Counted from the first letter of the stretch, positions 1 to 5,565 are shown. The stretch is DNA of 5,565 nucleotides from Planctomycetota bacterium (GCA_030605285.1 JAUWIQ010000156.1:1-5565); one strand, 5' to 3'. Numbers and translations are program-made. Notes: generated by a model not told the origin, from the sequence alone.

Positions 1-473
1 CCTTCGCGTTGGATTTTATATCCACCCATGCAGTGCAAGTTCTGGGGCCGCAAGCCACAGTGGGCCATCACGGGAATCCCCGCTCGTGTCAGCGCGCCAA
101 TGACCTCGGCATCCTCCGCACCCATTTCTATTTTGACCGCCTGACAAGCAGCTCGCTTGAGAAAGTGACTTGCATTTTCAATCGCTTGATAAGGGCCCAA
201 GAGATGTGTCGGGAAGGGCATATCGACCACCACCAGGGCATGCTCGGCAGCACGCCCTACCATCTCTGCATGGTAAATCATCTCGTCGAGCGTTACAGAC
301 AGTGTATTCTCATGACCCTGGACCACCATCCCGAGACTGTCGCCAACGAGAAGTCCATCGACTCCGCAGGCATCCAACAAGCGGGCCATCGTGTAATCGT
401 AGGCCGTAAGCATGGTGATTTTCTCACCCGCCGATTTCATCGCAGTGAATGCTGGAACCGTCATTCGGGCCAT
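1..473 (-). CDS. panB: 3-methyl-2-oxobutanoate hydroxymethyltransferase (ketopantoate hydroxymethyltransferase), 5' part only
   Basis: PanB transfers a hydroxymethyl group from 5,10-methylene-tetrahydrofolate to 2-oxoisovalerate, making ketopantoate, the first committed step of pantothenate and CoA synthesis, in the cytosol. The minus strand encodes 157 residues before the left edge cuts the gene; family members run to about 260-280. Visible family motifs are MLTAYDY (21-27), LLVGDSLGMVVQG (41-53), TLDEMIYH (61-68), VVVDMPF (81-87) and AVKIE (112-116). By comparison with E. coli PanB, Asp45 and Ser46, Asp84, Lys114 and Glu116 match the metal and substrate ligands; the later catalytic Glu lies outside the window. 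ATG at 473 is chosen because GGGGAGGGGA sits 7 nt upstream and MARMTVP resembles usual PanB N-termini. A second ATG (464) and an in-frame GTG (509) are less likely. The gene is divergent from the reductase at 973. Identity is near certain; only the start is slightly open. Confidence 0.96.
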   Translation of the reverse strand, partial: MARMTVPAFTAMKSAGEKITMLTAYDYTMARLLDACGVDGLLVGDSLGMVVQGHENTLSVTLDEMIYHAEMVGRAAEHALVVVDMPFPTHLLGPYQAIENASHFLKRAACQAVKIEMGAEDAEVIGALTRAGIPVMAHCGLRPQNLHCMGGYKIQRE

Positions 474-480
474 CCGCCGA

Positions 481-490
481 TCCCCTCCCC
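481..490 (-). promoter_or_regulatory. panB ribosome binding site
   Basis: On the minus strand GGGGAGGGGA contains the GGAGG core and ends 7 nt before the ATG at 473. This purine block decides the panB start in favour of 473 over the upstream in-frame GTG at 509. Confidence 0.7.
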
Positions 491-541
491 GTTTGTTTTC
501 TAAAGTCACACCGCAAGCCGCAGGGGCCCCTTATCCGCTGC

Positions 542-553
542 AGAGAAATCTCT
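542..553. repeat. short inverted repeat in the panB leader
   Basis: AGAGA, two central A, TCTCT: a 12-nt near-perfect palindrome immediately downstream of the predicted panB transcription start. It could be an operator half-site pair or chance. A second perfect palindrome, AGGGGCCCCT, lies at 522-531 in the same leader. Neither matches a regulator site I can name. Confidence 0.3.
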
Positions 554-564
554 AAAGGGACTGC

Positions 565-593
565 ATTGTGACGCCGAACAGAACACCTGACAA
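565..593 (-). promoter_or_regulatory. candidate sigma-70-type promoter for panB
   Basis: Read on the minus strand, TTGTCA (593-588, 5 of 6 to the -35 consensus) is followed after exactly 17 nt by CACAAT (570-565, 4 of 6 to the -10 consensus). Transcription would begin near 558, giving a leader of about 85 nt before the panB ATG. The spacing and -35 are good and the -10 is moderate. The call is from sequence match only. Confidence 0.5.
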
Positions 594-903
594 CCAGTCC
601 TTCGGATGACGGCATCCTACCTCCCCCAGCTGCGAGACTTCTGTCATCCTGGGGAAAGCTTGCGGCGGATGCCCAATTGCTCCCCTTCGGCTGCGGGTTT
701 CGCAGCATCTGCCGGGCGGCCACAGAGATCCTCGGTTGCTCGTCGCGGGCGGAAAAACCGCGGTAAAGCGGGAAAAACAGCGTCCCCCTGCGAACTGAAG
801 GACTCCCGCTTGCGGGTACAAAACCATACACTGTATCCCTTGGCGCGTGTTTTCTGCCCGCCCGCGGCGACTCCCATCTCTGCAACTCGGGGTTTGAGTC
901 GTT

Positions 904-909
904 TACAAT
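904..909 (+). promoter_or_regulatory. weak -10 element candidate upstream of the reductase gene
   Basis: TACAAT matches five of six bases of the -10 consensus and lies 64 nt before the TTG start at 973. No good -35 stands at 16-18 nt; the best is CTGCAA at 880-885 with 3 of 6 matches. It is listed because the gene must be transcribed from this divergent region and no better candidate is visible. Confidence 0.25.
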
Positions 910-972
910 CATCGCTGGTCAATCCTCGATTGCCCACACTGCAAACACAACCTCCCCTACAACGGCAAATCC

Positions 973-1833
973 TTGGCAACCTCCGAGCAGCTAAAACCAG
1001 TAGCCCTTGTTACCGGTGCCGGTGCGCCCCGCATTGGAAATTGCGTGGCGCGGGTCCTGGCTGCCCGAGGCTACCAGTTGGCCATCCATGCCAACCACGC
1101 ACTCAAACAAGCCGAAAAGACCGTCCGCGAACTGGAGGAATCCGGAACCACGGCAATTGCGGTCCGCGGCAATCTGGCCGAGGAGCAGGAGGTTCACCAG
1201 CTGGTGCAAACTGTGATCGAGCGATTCGGGCATATCGAAGCCCTGGTCAACTCGGCAGGCATCTGGAAATCGGGCGTCCTGGAAGATGTTACCGCCGAGG
1301 ATGTCCGCAGCCATTTTGATGTCAATACGCTGGCCACTTTTCTCTGTTGCCAACAGGTCGGACTGCAGATGGTCTCCCAGGACCATGGCGGGAGCATCGT
1401 CAATATTGGCGATTGGAGTATTGTGCGTCCCTGCGGTGACTATTCTGCCTACTATCCCTCGAAAGGGGCCATTCCCGCCTTAACGCGGTCTTTTGCCGTA
1501 GAATTGGCGAGACGAAATCCGTGTGTGCGGGTCAATGCCGTCCTACCCGGACCGGTACTGTTTCCTGAGAATATGCCCGAAGACGAACGTCAGGCGGAGA
1601 TCGCGGGGACCCTCGTCAAACGGGAGGGGACCCCACGAAACGTCGCAGATGCTGTCGCATTTCTGCTGGAAAATGATTTTATTACGGGCGTCTCCTTGCC
1701 GGTCGACGGGGGCCGCAGTATCTACTCGGAGAAAGGGTTCCCCGAGCGGCACACTTTGATGGCAGCCCCTGGGAGCCCCATCCTCCCAAGGTTTTGTCGG
1801 GTGCCCGTTTTTTTCAGCAAATGGATGGCGTAG
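973..1833 (+). CDS. short-chain dehydrogenase/reductase, pteridine reductase (PTR1/FolM)-like
   Basis: This is an NAD(P)H-dependent oxidoreductase of the classical SDR fold, 286 residues, cytosolic. The Rossmann motif TGAGAPRIG is at 14-22, NSAG at 93-96 and YYPSK at 160-164, giving catalytic Tyr160 and Lys164. The usual catalytic Ser is replaced by Asp147 (NIGDW), 13 residues before Tyr160. Pteridine reductases such as Leishmania PTR1 have Asp there, and E. coli FolM also has Asp in a similar context (FTDY). The C-terminal LPVDGGR (242-248) also resembles FolM. A pterin or folate substrate is therefore plausible but unproven; the safe call is SDR oxidoreductase. TTG at 973 is the only conventional start between the upstream stop (895-897) and the Rossmann motif; no clear Shine-Dalgarno precedes it. 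About 34 residues follow the normal SDR end and look unrelated to the fold. fadJ starts 28 nt after the stop, so an operon is likely. Confidence 0.85.
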   Translation: MATSEQLKPVALVTGAGAPRIGNCVARVLAARGYQLAIHANHALKQAEKTVRELEESGTTAIAVRGNLAEEQEVHQLVQTVIERFGHIEALVNSAGIWKSGVLEDVTAEDVRSHFDVNTLATFLCCQQVGLQMVSQDHGGSIVNIGDWSIVRPCGDYSAYYPSKGAIPALTRSFAVELARRNPCVRVNAVLPGPVLFPENMPEDERQAEIAGTLVKREGTPRNVADAVAFLLENDFITGVSLPVDGGRSIYSEKGFPERHTLMAAPGSPILPRFCRVPVFFSKWMA

Positions 1834-1836
1834 AAT
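1831..1836 (+). promoter_or_regulatory. possible internal -10 element for fadJ
   Basis: TAGAAT (5 of 6 to TATAAT) overlaps the stop codon of the reductase and lies 25 nt before the fadJ ATG. The same hexamer forms the -10 of the lectin gene promoter at 4042-4047. There is no good -35 (TTTTTT at 17 nt), so read-through from the upstream gene remains the simpler explanation. Confidence 0.2.
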
Positions 1837-1861
1837 ACGCGCCTCGCCAGAAAGAGACTCC

Positions 1862-4003
1862 ATGACTGCAACCATCACACTCGCATGGCCAACGGCGGAT
1901 CTTGCTGAGCTTACGTTCGATATGCCGAACAAGAGCGCCAATATCCTCTCGAGTCCTGTGCTGAACGAACTGGAAAAACACCTCGACACGTTGGAATCAG
2001 AAGCGGGTCTGGCCGGCCTCGTAATCCGTAGTGGAAAGCCGGGCACTTTCATTGCTGGCGCCGACCTCCGCGAGTTTGTCCAATCACTCGATGTCGATCG
2101 CGACCAAATCGTCGCCCTGTGCCGAAGGGGTCGCACCCTGTTCGCACGGCTTGCGGCGCTACCGGCAGTAACGGTCGCGGCCATTGACGGTATTTGCGTA
2201 GGGGGTGGCGCAGAACTGGCAATCTGGTGCGATCGACGAATTCTTTCCAATTCAGCGGGCACACAATTTGGTTTTCCCGAAGTCAAACTTGGACTGTTTC
2301 CGGGCTGGGGAGGCACGGTTCGCACGCCAAGAATCGTGGGCCTCTACAATGCCGTCGAGTTAATCACCAGCGGGGATTCCATCGGCGCGACCGCCGCCGT
2401 CGAGATGGGATTGGCGACTCAGACCGTTGCGGCAGACGAGCTTTGCGATGCGGCAATTCGCTTAATCCGCGCGGAACAACAATCGGGAAGTTATCGGGAA
2501 GATCGCATTCGCTGGTCACAGCCGATCGAGATGAGTGAAACAGAACTTGGCTTTCTGGGCGTAACCGCCTCGGGCTTCATCCAACAAAAGACGAAAGGGC
2601 ACTACCCGGCGCCCTTGGCCGCCCTAGAGGTACTCTTGGGAGGGGCCACCACCGATGCCGAGGCGGCGGGGGAGATGGAATCGGAGCAAATGGCGGAACT
2701 CTTCGGCTCTCCGGTCAACCGAGCCTTGCTCAATGTCTTTTTCCTCACAGACCGCAACAAAAAGGAAACCGGGCAGGCGACTGCAGAGGTTCCGGTCGGA
2801 AAAATCCGTTCGGTAGGCGTGAGCGGGGCGGGAATTATGGGACAAGGAATCGCTGCGGCAAACGTGAAACGAGAACTGCCTGCGGTGATTTCCGATACCT
2901 GCGAAGATGCGTTGCGAGACGGGGTCCAAGGCATCCTGGAGGAGGTCTCCTACAGTCGCGAATTAAAAGGGCCTGATGTGAAGCGGGCAGTCCATTTTGC
3001 CTCGTTGCTGACCACCGCCACGCAGGATATAGAATTGGCAGAATGCGATCTGGTCATCGAGGCTGTCGTCGAGCGCGCTGATGTAAAACAAGAGGTCTAC
3101 GCACGCCTGGAGGCGCAGCTTGCCGAAGAGGCAATCCTGGCGACCAACACCTCGACCTTACCGATCAGTGATCTGGCTGCGAATTTGGCGCATCCCGACC
3201 GATTTTTGGGCATCCATTTTTTCAACCCGGTGCGCAAGATGCCGTTGGTTGAAATCATTCGCGGCAGCGCAACGAGCGACTTAGCGGTCGCCACCGCCGT
3301 AGCCTATGCCAAACACATCAAGAAGTCGCCCATCGTGGTTCAGGACGGGCCAGGGTTTCTCGTCAACCGTCTTTTGTTGCCTTACATGAGCGAGGCGGTC
3401 GAATTATTACTGGAGGGAGCCTCTCCAAAATCAATCGATCGCGCGGCAACTCGCTTTGGGATGCCGATGGGGCCTCTCCATCTCTACGATGTCGTCGGCT
3501 TGGACGTGGCTGCCCACGCAGGCGAGACGATGCTCAAGGCATTTCCCGATCGTGTCATTGCCTCACCGTTACTTGCTGATCTTGTTGCCGCAGGCCGCCT
3601 CGGCCAGAAATCGGGGCGCGGATTCTACAGCTACGACAACAAAAAGCGAAAGCCGCAAGCCGATGAAGGCCTGCAGCCATTTGTCGCGGCGTGTCGCAAA
3701 CAGGATCGCGAGATCGCAGAAGAAGAAATGACGGATCGACTGCTACTTCCCATGCTCTTGGAAGCAACCCGCGCACTCGATGCGGGCGTTGTGGAAGATG
3801 CCCGGAATGTCGATCTAGGACTTATTTTAGGTATCGGTTTTCCACCCTTTCGGGGAGGGCTCCTGTTTTGGGCAGATACGCTGGGAGCGAAAACAGTTCT
3901 CGAAAAGCTCAAACCCTACCAATCGCTTGGTTGCCGCTACGAACCAACAGACCGACTGCTTGACATGGCCCGTACGGGCGGTACCTTTTACGACAATTGC
4001 TAA
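1862..4003 (+). CDS. fadJ: fused enoyl-CoA hydratase / 3-hydroxyacyl-CoA dehydrogenase, fatty acid oxidation complex alpha subunit
   Basis: It catalyses two steps of beta-oxidation: hydration of trans-2-enoyl-CoA, then NAD-dependent oxidation of 3-hydroxyacyl-CoA. Its 713 residues match E. coli FadJ (714) and FadB (729). Residues ~1-190 are a crotonase domain: IAGAD (64-68) and GGGAE (114-118) form the oxyanion hole and acyl pocket, with catalytic Glu118 and Glu140 (FGFPE). A linker runs to ~310. The NAD-binding domain starts with GAGIMG (322-327) and Asp345 ends the second strand. Ser431, His452 (HFFNPV), Glu464 and Asn502 reproduce the dehydrogenase catalytic set with the spacing of the human enzyme. 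Two C-terminal dehydrogenase domains follow, including GIGFPPFRGG (657-666). ATG 1862 follows a weak AAAGAGA. No thiolase partner (FadI/FadA) is visible in the window. FadJ versus FadB cannot be settled from sequence alone; the enzyme class is secure. Confidence 0.95.
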   Translation: MTATITLAWPTADLAELTFDMPNKSANILSSPVLNELEKHLDTLESEAGLAGLVIRSGKPGTFIAGADLREFVQSLDVDRDQIVALCRRGRTLFARLAALPAVTVAAIDGICVGGGAELAIWCDRRILSNSAGTQFGFPEVKLGLFPGWGGTVRTPRIVGLYNAVELITSGDSIGATAAVEMGLATQTVAADELCDAAIRLIRAEQQSGSYREDRIRWSQPIEMSETELGFLGVTASGFIQQKTKGHYPAPLAALEVLLGGATTDAEAAGEMESEQMAELFGSPVNRALLNVFFLTDRNKKETGQATAEVPVGKIRSVGVSGAGIMGQGIAAANVKRELPAVISDTCEDALRDGVQGILEEVSYSRELKGPDVKRAVHFASLLTTATQDIELAECDLVIEAVVERADVKQEVYARLEAQLAEEAILATNTSTLPISDLAANLAHPDRFLGIHFFNPVRKMPLVEIIRGSATSDLAVATAVAYAKHIKKSPIVVQDGPGFLVNRLLLPYMSEAVELLLEGASPKSIDRAATRFGMPMGPLHLYDVVGLDVAAHAGETMLKAFPDRVIASPLLADLVAAGRLGQKSGRGFYSYDNKKRKPQADEGLQPFVAACRKQDREIAEEEMTDRLLLPMLLEATRALDAGVVEDARNVDLGLILGIGFPPFRGGLLFWADTLGAKTVLEKLKPYQSLGCRYEPTDRLLDMARTGGTFYDNC

Positions 4004-4005
4004 GA

Positions 4006-4025
4006 GTGGCTTGACGTTCTGCCAC
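4006..4025 (+). terminator. short inverted repeat just after fadJ, possible weak terminator or operator
   Basis: GTGGC (4006-4010) and GCCAC (4021-4025) form a 5-bp stem with a 10-nt loop starting 3 nt after the fadJ stop. No T-run follows, so it is not a canonical intrinsic terminator. It overlaps the -35 of the next promoter and could instead be a regulator site. Confidence 0.2.
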
Positions 4026-4047
4026 GCAAGACGAGAAATGCTAGAAT
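4019..4047 (+). promoter_or_regulatory. candidate extended -10 promoter for the LRR/F-lectin gene
   Basis: TAGAAT (4042-4047, 5 of 6) is preceded by TG and one base (4039-4041), the extended -10 signature. CTGCCA (4019-4024, 4 of 6) stands 17 nt upstream as -35. Transcription would start near 4054, giving a leader of about 50 nt that includes the strong ribosome binding site. The more consensus-like TTGACG at 4011 is 25 nt from the -10 and too far to pair with it. Confidence 0.5.
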
Positions 4048-4086
4048 GAAGGGGGGCCAGGTTATCCCCTTACGAGAAGCACCAGC

Positions 4087-4093
4087 AGGAGGA
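4087..4093 (+). promoter_or_regulatory. strong ribosome binding site, LRR/F-lectin gene
   Basis: AGGAGGA ends 9 nt before the ATG at 4103. It fixes the start there rather than at the in-frame ATG at 4046, which lies inside the promoter -10 region and would bury the signal peptide. It is the best Shine-Dalgarno in the window. Confidence 0.8.
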
Positions 4094-4102
4094 TTTTTCG
4101 AG

Positions 4103-5122
4103 ATGAGCCGCCTATTACTTTCCGGAATCGTGTTGTTCACCGTGATCTCAACCGCAGCGTTTTCAGATGAACAAGATGCGGTTGGCAAGATTGAGAAGAT
4201 CGGTGGTGCCGTCCGTAAGATTGCTGCAAATGAAGATACCAAGGATGTTGACTTCCATCTCTCTGGAAAAAGTCTCACCGATGAGGGCCTCGCCCACGTC
4301 GCTGAACTTGAGAATGTCATCTGGTTGAATCTGAAAGACACTGCAATCTCCGATGGGGGTCTTCAGCATCTCAAAGGCTTGAAGGAGCTTAAAAAACTGC
4401 ATCTCGAGCGTACGGGTATTACGGATCTTGGTTTGGCTCATCTCAGCGGACTTTCAAACCTCGAGTATTTGAATCTTTACGGAACGAACGTCACCGATGC
4501 GGGTATTGGACAACTCAGTAACCTCAAAAATCTTAAACGACTCTATCTCTGGAAATCGGGTGTCACCGAAGACGGCGCCAACAAACTCAAAGAGTCGCTT
4601 CCGGACTTGGTAATCAATCTCGGTGCGGAATTAAAACCGGTCCTTGTTGAGCCCGTCGAAAATCCCACCCCCGCTAACGATGCGGCGGCACCGGAACAAA
4701 CACCAGCTGAGGGACAACATGTGCGAATTCGCCTTGCCGGAGAGGGACAGATATTGACACTTGCCGAGGTTGAGGTGATTGAAACTGGCTCCGGTAAAAA
4801 GTTGCACACCGAGGGTACCGCAGCGCAATCGTCGGTAGCCTATGACGCTGAGGCGAAACGTGCGATTGATGGCAATTCCGCGCAGGCGTTTGGTGAAAAC
4901 AGTGTGACCCACACAGAATCAGAAGATTATCCCTGGTGGATGCTGGACCTCGGAAAACCGGCCGATATCGGACGCGTGAAGATCTGGACTCGATCCGACT
5001 GCTGTGGAGTGCGCCTTGGGGGCGCGATTGTAGAGGTCCTGGACGCCGACAAGCATGTCGTTTGGAGCGATACGATCGAGGAGGCTACGGATGGCAGTGT
5101 CCACGAATTCGTCAAGCAATAA
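4103..5122 (+). CDS. secreted leucine-rich repeat protein with C-terminal F-type lectin (fucolectin) domain
   Basis: The 339-residue product begins with a signal peptide (MSR, then a hydrophobic stretch at ~4-20, likely cleaved after AFS, residue 21), so it is exported. Residues ~48-173 hold five leucine-rich repeats with an exact 24-residue period (F51, L75, L99, L123, L147, I171), consensus near LxxLxLxxTxITDxGL. A Pro/Ala/Glu-rich linker (~178-205) leads to a jelly-roll domain of about 130 residues. That domain carries the F-type lectin signature: His270, 26 residues, Arg297-Ser-Asp299, four residues, Arg304, with adjacent Cys300-Cys301. In eel agglutinin the equivalent residues bind fucose, and the vicinal disulfide packs on the sugar. 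PWW (277-279) and LDLG (281-284) also fit. The likely role is binding fucose-containing glycans outside the cytoplasm; the LRR partner is unknown. There is no catalytic domain or anchor. The gene has its own promoter, so co-transcription with fadJ is not required. Confidence 0.9.
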   Translation: MSRLLLSGIVLFTVISTAAFSDEQDAVGKIEKIGGAVRKIAANEDTKDVDFHLSGKSLTDEGLAHVAELENVIWLNLKDTAISDGGLQHLKGLKELKKLHLERTGITDLGLAHLSGLSNLEYLNLYGTNVTDAGIGQLSNLKNLKRLYLWKSGVTEDGANKLKESLPDLVINLGAELKPVLVEPVENPTPANDAAAPEQTPAEGQHVRIRLAGEGQILTLAEVEVIETGSGKKLHTEGTAAQSSVAYDAEAKRAIDGNSAQAFGENSVTHTESEDYPWWMLDLGKPADIGRVKIWTRSDCCGVRLGGAIVEVLDADKHVVWSDTIEEATDGSVHEFVKQ

Positions 5123-5393
5123 GACCTTCAATCCGTCTGATTTTGTGGTCCGCTTCCTGCCAATTCGGCAGCTTCCTCGTCTGCCAACTGCCAACGCTGC
5201 AGGGAAGCAGTGGTCCAGAAGGACTTCTCTACCCATTGCGATTTCAGGCTAAGTTTTTAATCCAGGAGCCTTTAGCGACGCCTTAGAGTCCAGCGCACCA
5301 ACGACCATCGCCATTGGTATTCCAGTTGCGTATTTGGAAGACACCGAGTATTACAGAAACCATGAAACATTACTTCGACTGCAGGTAAACACG
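5123..5393. other. intergenic region between the lectin gene and the response regulator gene
   Basis: 271 bases with no recognisable gene. It contains the CTGCCAA heptamers and hairpin near its left end. Near its right end is a poor promoter-like pair, TTGCGT (5326-5331) and TATTAC (5349-5354) at 17-nt spacing (3 of 6 and 4 of 6). A minimal ATG frame at 5362 encodes only 8 residues before TAA and is not called as a gene. Confidence 0.5.
5157..5194. repeat. three copies of heptamer CTGCCAA
   Basis: CTGCCAA occurs at 5157-5163, 5181-5187 and 5188-5194; the last two are tandem. The first copy is also the left arm of a hairpin, CTGCC-AATTC-GGCAG (5157-5171), 35 nt past the lectin gene stop. No T-run follows, so terminator function is doubtful. 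The cluster could be a binding site or chance. Confidence 0.35.
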
Positions 5394-5565
5394 GTGCTCG
5401 CCGAATCACCCTCTATTCTGATCACCGATAACGATCAGCGTTTTCGCGATACGGTTCTCGAGGGTCTTCGGCCTGCGGGATATCGGATGATTGAGGCTGA
5501 GGACGGTATTGAGGCGGTTGAGATCGTGCGCCATAAGGAAGTTCACGTTGTCTTGCTCGATATGC
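5394..5565 (+). CDS. response regulator receiver (CheY-like) domain protein, 5' part only
   Basis: The first 57 residues of a two-component receiver domain are visible before the right edge cuts the gene. SILITDND (7-14) is the first beta strand with the acidic pocket, AEDGIEAVEIV (35-45) is the conserved helix-2 region, and VVLLDM (52-57) ends with the phosphoacceptor Asp56. The pocket reads Asp12-Asn13 where most receivers have two acidic residues, so one metal-coordinating side chain is altered. GTG at 5394 is chosen because the domain starts right after it and AGG (5383-5385) lies 8 nt upstream. The same frame stays open back to 5253, with TTG at 5334 as a less likely start adding 20 residues. 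Any output domain, and therefore the regulated process, is outside the window. No histidine kinase is seen nearby. A receiver domain is certain; the start is moderately sure. Confidence 0.88.
   Translation, partial: MLAESPSILITDNDQRFRDTVLEGLRPAGYRMIEAEDGIEAVEIVRHKEVHVVLLDM

Larger units (their letters stand above)
510..972. other. divergent intergenic region between panB and the reductase gene
   Basis: About 460 bases without a credible gene. Long frames on both strands here have no recognisable motif and Arg/Pro/Ser-skewed composition typical of shadows. No tRNA or rRNA signature is present. It holds the panB promoter candidate on the left and a weak TACAAT element at 904-909 on the right. 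Several small inverted repeats lie between: GGATGAC/GTCATCC (604-610 and 643-649), CCCCAG/CTGGGG (624-629 and 649-654), a 6-bp hairpin at 690-706, and GCGG-A5-CCGC at 749-761. None is followed by a T-run, so none looks like an intrinsic terminator. Confidence 0.6.

Noticed and set aside
499..557. Direct repeat TCTAAAG at 499-505 and 551-557
   Set aside because: Seven bases at 52-bp spacing with no further similarity; compatible with chance.
690..706. 6-bp hairpin GCTGCG/CGCAGC as a terminator
   Set aside because: There is no T-run after it on either strand, and no gene ends here.
424..912. Open frame of 162 codons on the minus strand upstream of panB
   Set aside because: It overlaps the panB start in another frame, has low-complexity Arg/Gly/Ser composition, no motif and no ribosome binding site; panB itself explains the left part.
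606..1319. Open frame of 237 codons on the plus strand overlapping the reductase
   Set aside because: The Arg/Pro/Gly-rich product has no domain, and the reductase in another frame shows full SDR motifs across the shared part.
1543..2325. Open frame of 260 codons on the minus strand across the reductase/fadJ junction
   Set aside because: It is antisense to two well-supported genes, is Ser/Arg/Pro-rich, and shows no family motif.
4011..4016. TTGACG as the -35 of the lectin gene promoter
   Set aside because: It is 25 nt from the TAGAAT -10, too far for a sigma-70 promoter; CTGCCA at 4019 has the right 17-nt spacing.
4046..4102. Upstream in-frame ATG for the lectin gene
   Set aside because: It lies in the -10 region of the likely promoter, lacks its own ribosome binding site and would place 19 residues before the signal peptide; ATG 4103 has AGGAGGA 9 nt upstream.
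5362..5388. Small ATG frame (8 codons plus TAA) before the response regulator
   Set aside because: It has no ribosome binding site, and a short frame of this size is expected by chance; there is no attenuator-like structure around it.

Overview
The window looks like chromosomal DNA from a planctomycete, perhaps Pirellulales-like. That assignment is an inference. It rests on moderately high GC, weak or absent Shine-Dalgarno sites at several starts, and above all a secreted protein joining 24-residue leucine-rich repeats to an F-type lectin domain, an architecture typical of that phylum. I see no mobile element, CRISPR array, tRNA or rRNA.

Layout, left to right. (1) Positions 1-473, minus strand: the N-terminal 157 residues of PanB (ketopantoate hydroxymethyltransferase, pantothenate/CoA synthesis); the rest lies beyond the left edge. 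(2) Positions 474-972: a divergent intergenic region with a good panB promoter candidate (minus strand, 565-593), a panB ribosome binding site, small palindromes and a poor promoter candidate for the plus-strand gene. (3) Positions 973-1833, plus: a short-chain dehydrogenase/reductase with pteridine-reductase (PTR1/FolM)-like active-site features and a TTG start. (4) Positions 1862-4003, plus: a full-length fused enoyl-CoA hydratase / 3-hydroxyacyl-CoA dehydrogenase (FadJ/FadB-like), 28 nt after the reductase and probably co-transcribed with it. (5) Positions 4103-5122, plus: a secreted LRR plus F-type lectin protein with its own extended -10 promoter and a strong ribosome binding site. (6) Positions 5394-5565, plus: the start of a response regulator receiver domain, cut by the right edge just after the phosphoacceptor Asp.

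Functionally, the left half is CoA and one-carbon/fatty-acid metabolism. PanB makes a CoA precursor using methylene-tetrahydrofolate; the divergent reductase may act on reduced pterins or folates; FadJ consumes acyl-CoA esters. The lectin protein and the response regulator appear to be separate transcription units. The most interesting points are the PTR1-like catalytic Asp in the reductase opposite a folate-dependent enzyme, the complete fucose-binding signature with a Cys-Cys pair in the LRR protein, and a response regulator with one acidic-pocket Asp replaced by Asn. I did not find a convincing wholly new system.
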